DNA of 12,385 bases from Desulfuromonadaceae bacterium UBA6124 (GTDB taxonomy: Bacteria; Desulfobacterota; Desulfuromonadia; Desulfuromonadales; Trichloromonadaceae). The stretch's first letter is position 1, and the number at the start of each line of letters is the position of its first letter. The position numbers and the translations under genes are program-made. The stretch spans positions 1-12,385 of the forward strand of contig DIVU01000362.1 of the NCBI GenBank assembly GCA_002423365.1. Reading direction: 5' to 3'. The notes beneath the pieces were generated by a model. It was not told the DNA's origin, searched no databases, and was given only the letters and a program-made list of their open reading frames with translations. Of the stretch, positions 6,210 through 12,385 are shown one piece after another.

Positions 6210-8816
6210 ATGGGTAACGGGTTTTCCCATCTTTATGGACATATCGCCCTCGCCCTGGCCTTGCTCGCGACCTGCCTGCTGAGCCTGTCCGGTCTGCTGC
6301 GGCAGCCCGATCTGTTCCTTTATGACCAGGTGGTCGGACGGCTTCCCGCCGGCGCAAGCCGGGCCAATGTGCTGTTGGTGGAATGCCCGACCGAGGCCCG
6401 GACCCTGAGCGATGAACAATGGCGGCCGTTGCTGGAAAGCCTCGACCGTCTGGGGGCTCGGCGCGTGGCCTTCACCTTTGTTCCCGAGGGGGCGCACCTT
6501 GGGGAAAAGCTGTGGGCCGACCGGTTGTTCGGGATCGTTCCGGGCGCAGCAATGCCGGCCGGGGTCGATCCGGCGCGGCTCGGGATGGTCGCCCTGCCGC
6601 CGTCCCATCATGGACTTTCCTTGGCGCAGCCGGTCGCCGCGCAAGGGTCGCCGACGCTGGTCGCTCTGGCCGCGGCAACGGCGCCCGAGCAGCCTTTCTG
6701 GATCAACTTCAACCAAGGCGTCGACCGGTTACCGAGGGTCACCCTTGAACGGGCTCAACGCCAGGGGCTGGTCGGCGATCTGGCGCGTGACCGGGTGGTC
6801 TTGATCGGGATCGTCGATCCGGGCTACGGTCCTTTCGTGCATGTGCCGGGACAGGCCGCCAAGGAGCGCGTCACCCTCCTGCACTATCAGGGATTGGCCG
6901 TCGATACCCTGCTTGGCCCCGGCCCGGTGGTCCCGGCCGGCACCGTCGCGCGCCTGCTTTGCATTCTGCTGGTCGCCGGCTTCGGCCTCTTCGCCTACCA
7001 GGGTCTGCCGCTGCGCTTCGCCACGCCCCTGACCCTCATAATGCTGGCGGGGTATATCGGCCTGGGCTGGGGGAGTCTCCTCGCGTTCCGCTACTGGCCA
7101 CCAGTGATCGAGGCCATGCTCACCCAGGTTCTGATGTTTCTCCTGCTCTTCACCCGCAAATCGGAGCGGGAGGCCCAGGCGTTGCAGGACGCCTTGCTGA
7201 GCACGTCGGTCAAGTTGCAAGAGCGGATTTTCCCGGCCAGTGTATTGAATTCGCAGGATTACTGGGCGCAGGTCGCGGTCATGGTCAATCAGATTCTCGA
7301 TCTCAACCGGCTGATCTTCCTGGAGCGGGTGCCCGGCGATCATCGCGTACGGGAGGTCAAGGCGATTCACTGCTCCCTGCAGGACATCCGGGAAAAACGC
7401 CGGGACTATCACCGTCATCCCTACAGCACCGCCATCGATCGGGGCGGTCCGCTGCAACTGCCTCAGGACTACCTGGCGCCGGGGGAACAAGAGGAACAGC
7501 AATATCTGGTGCCCTTGACCTTCACCGGCGAGGTCCACGGTTTCTGGGCCTTCGGGGTCGATCCGGGAAAGAAAAAAGGCCTGCCGCTCTTTGACGAGGT
7601 GGTCAAGTCTTTCGGTGAGCAGATCGGCGAACTGCTCTTTCAGCGTCAGCAATGGCTGGCCCGGAAAGCGCGCGAGGAAAATCTTCTGATCCGTTACCTG
7701 CGTCTCGAAGGGGGGGATCAGGGCTACCGGTCGCTGAACACGGCGGTCGCCTTGCTGGAAAAGCGGCTCGGCCGCCTGGAAAATCTCTTTCACGGGCTCG
7801 ATACCGCCACCATTCTTTACGACCTCTTCGGCCGGGTGGTGCTGGTCAATCAAGAGATGACCCGTCTGATGGAAAAAGCGGAGTTGGCGCCCTTCGCCAT
7901 GACCGCCCTCGATTTCACCGTGGCGGTGACCGGGGTGGAGCGGGTCAAGGCTCGGCGGATCCTGGAAAAAATCATCCTGGAACGGGACGATGTCGCTTTG
8001 CCGGCCTTGTTGCGCGGCCACCCCGGCCGGCGTTTTCTGTTCAAGATCCGCCCCTTGCGGATCGAGGAGAAACACCACGAGGGAGAGAATTACCCCTTCA
8101 GCTTGCAAGGGATTCTCTCCGAACTGGTGGACGTGACCGACCTGGATAAGACCTGGGCGATCAAGCGTGCGGTCTACGGGACCGTCCATGCGGCTATCGA
8201 CGGGCATCTTGACGCCATCGACGGCCATGCGCGGCAACTCGACGGAATGGCAAGTGACCCGGTTCGCCTCGCCGAGGCGGGGCGATTGATTGGCCGGGAA
8301 ACCGGAGCGGCGCGGGAGGCGCTGGGACGGGTTCACGAACTGATGCTGGCCGTTGATGACGACGAACTCGCCAAACATCTTCCGGTCGATCCCGCGCAGG
8401 TCTTGCGTAGCGCCGCGGCGAAGCTGCGGGAAGCGGCCGAGGAACGCCGCGTCGGGTTCCGTTTCGAGCTCGGCGAGACCGTGAAACCGCTGTTGGTGGC
8501 CGAGGAGGAGTTGCAGGACGTGCTGGTCGGTATCCTCGCTTTTCTGCTGCGCGATGCCGTCGAGGGGAGCGAAATCCGGGTTGTTGCCGAGAGTCTGAAC
8601 CAGTCCTTATCGCTGGAATTCGTCAATAGCGGGTTTGGGATACCCGACCCGCTATTGCAAAGTTGTCTGCGGGGGGACGAACTGCTCCATGAGCCCGAAT
8701 TCAAAAACCTGCGGCGGTCGGCACGCCTGGTGCATCACTGGGGAGGAATGCTCGAAGGCCGGAGCGTCGTCGGCGAGGGGACGCGCCTGACGCTGCGGAT
8801 GCAGGGGGGCAGCTGA
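6210..8816 (+). CDS. CHASE2-domain membrane receptor with degenerate histidine-kinase C-terminus
   Basis: This 868-residue protein looks like a membrane sensor. In order, it has one N-terminal membrane helix (about 12-30) and an extracytoplasmic CHASE2-like domain (about 31-245), the CHASE2 architecture. Three helices follow (about 246-265, 268-293, 295-314). A GAF-like region (about 336-485), a coiled linker and a PAS-like region (about 530-640) come next. The C-terminal 220 residues have the layout of a histidine-kinase core but lack its key residues. The DHp-like helix has H660 and H666 without any HELxTP motif. The N-box region around 775-784 has Asp782 where Asn is expected. The G1 box is N806-SGFG instead of DxGxG, and no GxGLG box is present. 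It is probably a pseudokinase, perhaps signalling by protein contact. The ATG follows a GGAG. The CapC-like gene starts 14 bases after the stop, so the two are probably co-transcribed. Confidence 0.85.
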   Translation: MGNGFSHLYGHIALALALLATCLLSLSGLLRQPDLFLYDQVVGRLPAGASRANVLLVECPTEARTLSDEQWRPLLESLDRLGARRVAFTFVPEGAHLGEKLWADRLFGIVPGAAMPAGVDPARLGMVALPPSHHGLSLAQPVAAQGSPTLVALAAATAPEQPFWINFNQGVDRLPRVTLERAQRQGLVGDLARDRVVLIGIVDPGYGPFVHVPGQAAKERVTLLHYQGLAVDTLLGPGPVVPAGTVARLLCILLVAGFGLFAYQGLPLRFATPLTLIMLAGYIGLGWGSLLAFRYWPPVIEAMLTQVLMFLLLFTRKSEREAQALQDALLSTSVKLQERIFPASVLNSQDYWAQVAVMVNQILDLNRLIFLERVPGDHRVREVKAIHCSLQDIREKRRDYHRHPYSTAIDRGGPLQLPQDYLAPGEQEEQQYLVPLTFTGEVHGFWAFGVDPGKKKGLPLFDEVVKSFGEQIGELLFQRQQWLARKAREENLLIRYLRLEGGDQGYRSLNTAVALLEKRLGRLENLFHGLDTATILYDLFGRVVLVNQEMTRLMEKAELAPFAMTALDFTVAVTGVERVKARRILEKIILERDDVALPALLRGHPGRRFLFKIRPLRIEEKHHEGENYPFSLQGILSELVDVTDLDKTWAIKRAVYGTVHAAIDGHLDAIDGHARQLDGMASDPVRLAEAGRLIGRETGAAREALGRVHELMLAVDDDELAKHLPVDPAQVLRSAAAKLREAAEERRVGFRFELGETVKPLLVAEEELQDVLVGILAFLLRDAVEGSEIRVVAESLNQSLSLEFVNSGFGIPDPLLQSCLRGDELLHEPEFKNLRRSARLVHHWGGMLEGRSVVGEGTRLTLRMQGGS

Positions 8817-8830
8817 GTCTTTTTCCGGCG

Positions 8831-11800
8831 ATGGCGCGCGTGGATCTTTTTCCCTTGGACATCTTTCCCATCGGCAGCCTTGCCAGTTCGGTCATCACGA
8901 CGGTCTGGGTGGGCGTGCTGGTGGTGACCTTTTTCAATCTCCGCTTCGGCTGGGTCTTGTCGGGGTTGGTCGTTCCCGGCTATCTGGTCCCCCTGCTGAT
9001 CGTCAAACCCTGGTCCGCGGCGGTCGTTATTGGCGAAGGACTTGTCACCTATCTGCTGGTCCGGCTGCTCTCCGAGAGGTTTTCCCGCTGGGGGTGGTGG
9101 AGCCCCTTCTTTGGTCGCGACCGTTTCTTCGCCCTGGTGCTGTTCAGTATTCTGACGCGGATTGTTTTCGATCTGCTGATTTTGCCGGAGTTGGGCGAGC
9201 TACTCACCCGGCTTTATGGAACGCAATTCGACTATCGCTACAATCTGCACAGCTTCGGCCTGATTATCGTCGCCCTGATCGCTAATCAGTTCTGGAAGCC
9301 GGGCTTGCGGCGCGGCCTCGCCCCCTTTGCCGTCATCCTCGCCGTGACCTTCGTCCTGGTCCGTTACGGTCTGATGGAATGGACCAATTTCAGCATCAGT
9401 TCCTTGGGCTATCTCTACGAGGACGTCGCCTTCTCGATCCTGGCCAGCCCCAAATCGTACATCATCCTCATCACCGCCGCCTACATCGCCTCGCGCATGA
9501 ATCTCCACTACGGCTGGGAGTTCAACGGCATTCTCATCCCGTCGCTGATCGCCTTGCAATGGTATCAGCCGTTCAAAATCCTCACCACCTTCATCGAGAC
9601 CGGCCTGATTCTGCTGCTGGCCATGGCGGTCCTGCGGTTGCCCCTGTTTCGCCGAACCTCCATCGAGGGGGCGCGGAAATTGCGCTTCTTTTTTAATCTC
9701 AGCTTCATCTACAAGATGATCCTCGGCTACCTGATTCTTTGGCTGGCGCCGGCGGTGAAGGTGACCGACGTCTATGGCTTCGGCTACCTGTTGCCGACGT
9801 TGATGGCGATTAAGATGCATGATAAGGGGATTGCCCTGCGCCTTACCCGGGCCACCCTGCAAACCTCGCTGACGGCGGTGGCCGGGGCCAGTCTGTTCGG
9901 GTTCGCCTTGACCCTGATGCCCAATCCCTGGGCGGTAAAGCCGGTGGTCGATAGGGCTTCGGTGCCGCCGATTACCACGGCCGTCGGCGAGCAACTGGCC
10001 GATGTGATCCGCCGTGAGAAAATGGCTCTTTATCAGGGGCGGGCCAGGCCTGTAGCGGAACCCCTGGCGCGGGAAAGCGAAAGTTTCGGCGCCGCCGTCG
10101 AGCGCTTGTCGCGCTATGTCGCCGCGCCGGACCCCGAACTGCTCGATGAGGCAAGAAGCCTGCTCGCGGAAGCCAACTACCGGATCCAGAGGGTGGAGGA
10201 CCGCTATCTGGTATTGCGTGAGAAGGTGCCTCGGCGGGGATGGGGTACCTATGTTTTTAACCTCAAGGCGAATAACGCCCTGTTAGTGGCGGCGCCCGAC
10301 CCGTTGGCCGAGGGGAGGCTTCTGGAAGGGGCCACCGGCCTCTTCGCGGCGCTGAATGCCCGCTGCCTGGCGGTGCCGGGGAGCGTTCCTTTGGCGGGAG
10401 CGCGCGGCGAATTTCAGGAAGGCGGGTTGCTTGGCATGTTTCACACTTTCCATCGTCGCGCCGGTCAGGATAACCTGCTTCAGGTGCGCGGCTATACTCC
10501 GGCGCTGGTGCGAGCCTTGGGGGGCGGACGCAAGACGGCGGCCGACGTCGAATTGCCGACGCCGGAAAGCAGTCTGTGGATCAAATCCCAGTTGCCGCCG
10601 GGTCTGGACCTGAAGCGACTGGAAGAACTGATCGGCCAATATCCCCTGCGCTGGGAAACGCCGCCGCTGGAGAATCCCCGGCGCGATCAGGCGCGAACCG
10701 GCTTCGCTGAATTGTTTCTCAACCGCGAGGGTTTGCGGCGGCTGAATTTTTCCACGTTGCTGAGTGACCGACGGCTGCTGGTCAAGGAAGGCCATCAGCG
10801 GATCGACGGTTATTTGCAGAACTGGTTGCTGAGCGGTAAAGAGAAGATCGCGCCTCAGGGGAGCGATCTGTACCAGGTGCCTCTGCCGGAAGAGCTCTTG
10901 TATTTCGACATGGAGGTTCTGACCCCTTTGCTCGGTCTGGCCGACGCGGAATATCGCGACGGGGACTGGACGGAAGCGGCGGCCGGCACGCTGCGACAGA
11001 TCGCTACGGCCGCCGGCGGCCTGGGCTACCTTCTGCTCCAGTATCACCACCTTGGGACCGGGGCGGATTATCTGATTTTGGCCGAGGATGAAGCCGCCAC
11101 CGTGCCGCGCCATTGGGGCACCTACGTGTTGCGCCTGGGGTCGGCACGGGGGTTCGTCGTGCAGGTGCCGCGACCCCTGGCCGAGATCAACAGTTTCGAA
11201 TATGCCGTGGCCCTTTTCGAGGAACTGCAGGGGCGGGCGTTGCTCATCGGCGGCGCCTACCCGTCGGCCAACCTCGACGGCAGCGCCGATCTGGTGCGGG
11301 CGCGCAACAAGGGCAGCCTGTTCAGCCTGGTCAATCAGGTGCTGCTGCGGGAAAGCGGCCCCGAACCGCTGCTGGTGGTGCAGAGCCGGGCTTTCGGCTA
11401 TCGCCCGGAACAGCCTCCGATCGACGCCGATATTCTGCTGGCTTTCGGCGCGGGGGAGGAGGATCCCCGGCTTCTCAAACCCTTGGGGGGCGCGCTCTGG
11501 GAGCGATTGGAGCGGGACGGCTTGCAGTTGCGCCTGGTGGATGGCGCGCCGGAGACGGCCGGATATGAAGTCGGTTCGAATGCTCAATTTCAGCAATTGC
11601 AAACGACTGAAAACAAGGATTTCGTCCTCCTCTGGCTGGCGCCTTTGGCCCGTGCCGGCTATCGGCAGCAGAGCGAAAATCGTCTACAGGCCGCTCAATT
11701 CGATGCCCTCGGCATCCCCAGCCGGGAAGCCGATCTGAGCCGGGAGCTTCGGCAACGCCCGTCGTCAACCCCGCCACTGCCGGCGCCGGCGGGGTTGACG

Positions 11801-12082
11801 GCGGTGATCGCCCATTACCAGCGCAGCCAGGACATCGTCGCTCTGCAAAATCTCTTGCGACGCTGGCCGCATCTGCGCTGTGAACGGATCATCGATCTCA
11901 ATTCCCGACAGGCCTTCCTGTGGGTGGCCGATGGCGCTGACAGGCCGCTGCTGGTGGCCAACCTGGCCCCCCGCGACGGTGCTCGGCGTTTCCAATGGCC
12001 CGAAACGGGCGACCCCCGGGAAACCATTGAAGCTTTCATCGATACCCGCTCCGGATGGCTTGAGTTCGGAGGGCTCCCATGA
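8831..12082 (+). CDS. Tandem PgsC/CapC-like membrane protein with duplicated soluble domain
   Basis: The N-terminal 365 residues are hydrophobic, with about ten to twelve helices. They resemble PgsC/CapC, the roughly 150-residue membrane subunit of poly-gamma-glutamate synthesis: the stretch around residues 45-54 carries the characteristic LVVPGYLVP, and 139-151 resembles the family's late FGxIxxxLIAN motif. Here the unit occurs twice (from N36 and from N224). A soluble region (about 370-1083) also holds two copies of a domain marked by WGTY (W471 and W762), 291 residues apart. No catalytic motif is recognised in it. PgsC itself is not the ligase, so this protein may be a channel or scaffold for export or synthesis of a polymer or peptide. 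The start at 8831 has no good ribosome binding site, but it lies 14 bases after the receptor stop, so translational coupling is likely. The stop overlaps the next start (ATGA). A CapC-like family is fairly likely; a polyglutamate product is only a guess. Confidence 0.7.
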   Translation: MARVDLFPLDIFPIGSLASSVITTVWVGVLVVTFFNLRFGWVLSGLVVPGYLVPLLIVKPWSAAVVIGEGLVTYLLVRLLSERFSRWGWWSPFFGRDRFFALVLFSILTRIVFDLLILPELGELLTRLYGTQFDYRYNLHSFGLIIVALIANQFWKPGLRRGLAPFAVILAVTFVLVRYGLMEWTNFSISSLGYLYEDVAFSILASPKSYIILITAAYIASRMNLHYGWEFNGILIPSLIALQWYQPFKILTTFIETGLILLLAMAVLRLPLFRRTSIEGARKLRFFFNLSFIYKMILGYLILWLAPAVKVTDVYGFGYLLPTLMAIKMHDKGIALRLTRATLQTSLTAVAGASLFGFALTLMPNPWAVKPVVDRASVPPITTAVGEQLADVIRREKMALYQGRARPVAEPLARESESFGAAVERLSRYVAAPDPELLDEARSLLAEANYRIQRVEDRYLVLREKVPRRGWGTYVFNLKANNALLVAAPDPLAEGRLLEGATGLFAALNARCLAVPGSVPLAGARGEFQEGGLLGMFHTFHRRAGQDNLLQVRGYTPALVRALGGGRKTAADVELPTPESSLWIKSQLPPGLDLKRLEELIGQYPLRWETPPLENPRRDQARTGFAELFLNREGLRRLNFSTLLSDRRLLVKEGHQRIDGYLQNWLLSGKEKIAPQGSDLYQVPLPEELLYFDMEVLTPLLGLADAEYRDGDWTEAAAGTLRQIATAAGGLGYLLLQYHHLGTGADYLILAEDEAATVPRHWGTYVLRLGSARGFVVQVPRPLAEINSFEYAVALFEELQGRALLIGGAYPSANLDGSADLVRARNKGSLFSLVNQVLLRESGPEPLLVVQSRAFGYRPEQPPIDADILLAFGAGEEDPRLLKPLGGALWERLERDGLQLRLVDGAPETAGYEVGSNAQFQQLQTTENKDFVLLWLAPLARAGYRQQSENRLQAAQFDALGIPSREADLSRELRQRPSSTPPLPAPAGLTAVIAHYQRSQDIVALQNLLRRWPHLRCERIIDLNSRQAFLWVADGADRPLLVANLAPRDGARRFQWPETGDPRETIEAFIDTRSGWLEFGGLP
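8936..9916 (+). repeat. Internal duplication of the CapC-like membrane unit
   Basis: Unit 1 covers residues 36-180 (8936-9370) and unit 2 residues 224-362 (9500-9916) of the 1083-residue protein. NLRFGWVLSGLVVP aligns without gaps to NLHYGWEFNGILIP, and the match continues through an acidic membrane position, GEGL in unit 1 and IETGL in unit 2. A later block starting RDRFFALVLFSIL corresponds to RKLRFFFNLSFIY at nearly the same offset. The match is at protein level and diverged, so the duplication is old. Confidence 0.7.
10190..11410 (+). repeat. Internal duplication of the soluble domain
   Basis: Unit 1 covers residues 454-556 (10190-10498) and unit 2 residues 742-860 (11054-11410). Matching blocks in order are DRYLVLREK and DYLILAEDE, GWGTYVFNL and HWGTYVLRL, LLVAAPDPLAE and FVVQVPRPLAE, GLFAALNARCLAVPG and ALFEELQGRALLIGG, and LLQVRGYTP and LVVQSRAFGYRP. 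The alternating strand and helix pattern suggests an alpha/beta fold. Confidence 0.75.
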
Positions 12083-12385
12083 GATTTCTCGGCCGTCTGC
12101 TGCTTCTGCTGCTGGCCGTCGCCACCCTATGGGCGGCGGGCCGGCTTGACTGGCAATCCCTGCTGCGCCGGTTCTCCGCCACACCGGACGAGACCCTTCG
12201 GGAGCAACCGGTGCGGGTCAGTACCCTCTATCTGCTCACGGACGAGAGCTGGACCAGTTTCGATCTTCCCGGCGGCGGTGAAATGATCCGGCTGGTGAGC
12301 AACGCCAATGTGCCGTCCGAAACCGAACCCGGGGAACCGGTTGCCTACGCCGTGCATTATCAGTTGCTGAATCGGCAGGGGGAGG
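12079..12385 (+). CDS. Signal-anchored protein of unknown function, N-terminal part (3' end outside window)
   Basis: The ATG overlaps the stop of the preceding gene in an ATGA, and GGAGGG (12068-12073) precedes it, so translation is tightly coupled. The visible 102 residues begin with a charged start and a leucine-rich helix (about 7-20, including a run of six Leu), a signal peptide or membrane anchor. A polar, beta-rich region follows from about residue 45 and would lie outside the membrane. It is not a lipoprotein: no lipobox cysteine follows the helix. No family is recognised from the visible part. As the third gene of the operon, it is probably an envelope partner of the CapC-like protein. 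The frame is open to the last base of the window. Confidence 0.8.
   Translation, partial: MRFLGRLLLLLLAVATLWAAGRLDWQSLLRRFSATPDETLREQPVRVSTLYLLTDESWTSFDLPGGGEMIRLVSNANVPSETEPGEPVAYAVHYQLLNRQGE

Noticed and set aside
6729..8378. A 549-codon open frame on the minus strand opposite the CHASE2 gene
   Set aside because: It is opposite a frame with clear domain structure. Its translation is Gln/Arg/Pro-rich without family features.
10283..11602. A 439-codon open frame on the minus strand opposite the CapC-like gene
   Set aside because: It overlaps the repeated soluble domains, which are conserved between copies in the plus frame. The reverse frame shows no domain.

Overview
The window is GC-rich, dense, bacterial chromosomal DNA. 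ATP-type PEP carboxykinase, a selenouridine tRNA synthase and a CHASE2 receptor with CapC-like membrane proteins fit a Gram-negative bacterium, and the gene style suggests the Desulfuromonadales/Geobacter group of (delta)proteobacteria. That placement is an inference from gene content and composition, not a database result.

Layout. 1-683: C-terminal kinase core of a histidine kinase cut by the window edge, ending at a bidirectional terminator. 754-830, minus strand: initiator tRNA-fMet with its own sigma70-type promoter. 1024-2335: mnmH (tRNA 2-selenouridine synthase) followed by a 67-residue four-cysteine protein. 2336-2745: a gene-free stretch with a promoter and a structured, attenuator-like leader before a DEAD-box RNA helicase (2746-4086, good terminator). 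4206-4307: a 33-residue one-helix membrane protein with a strong ribosome binding site. 4472-6073: pckA with a strong terminator. 6210-12385 and beyond: a tightly packed plus-strand operon of a CHASE2 receptor with a degenerate kinase end, a 1083-residue CapC-like membrane protein, and a signal-anchored protein cut by the window end.

The first two thirds are housekeeping: translation initiation, wobble-base modification, RNA remodelling and gluconeogenesis. The last third is the unusual part. The 1083-residue protein carries two internally duplicated modules: a tandem PgsC/CapC-like membrane unit and a tandem soluble domain. It lies 14 bp behind a membrane receptor whose histidine-kinase landmarks have been replaced, and its stop codon overlaps the next start. 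I read this as a candidate envelope or exopolymer system with a non-catalytic sensor. Its substrate cannot be told from this sequence, and any catalytic subunits would have to lie downstream of the window. No mobile element, CRISPR array or rRNA is visible.
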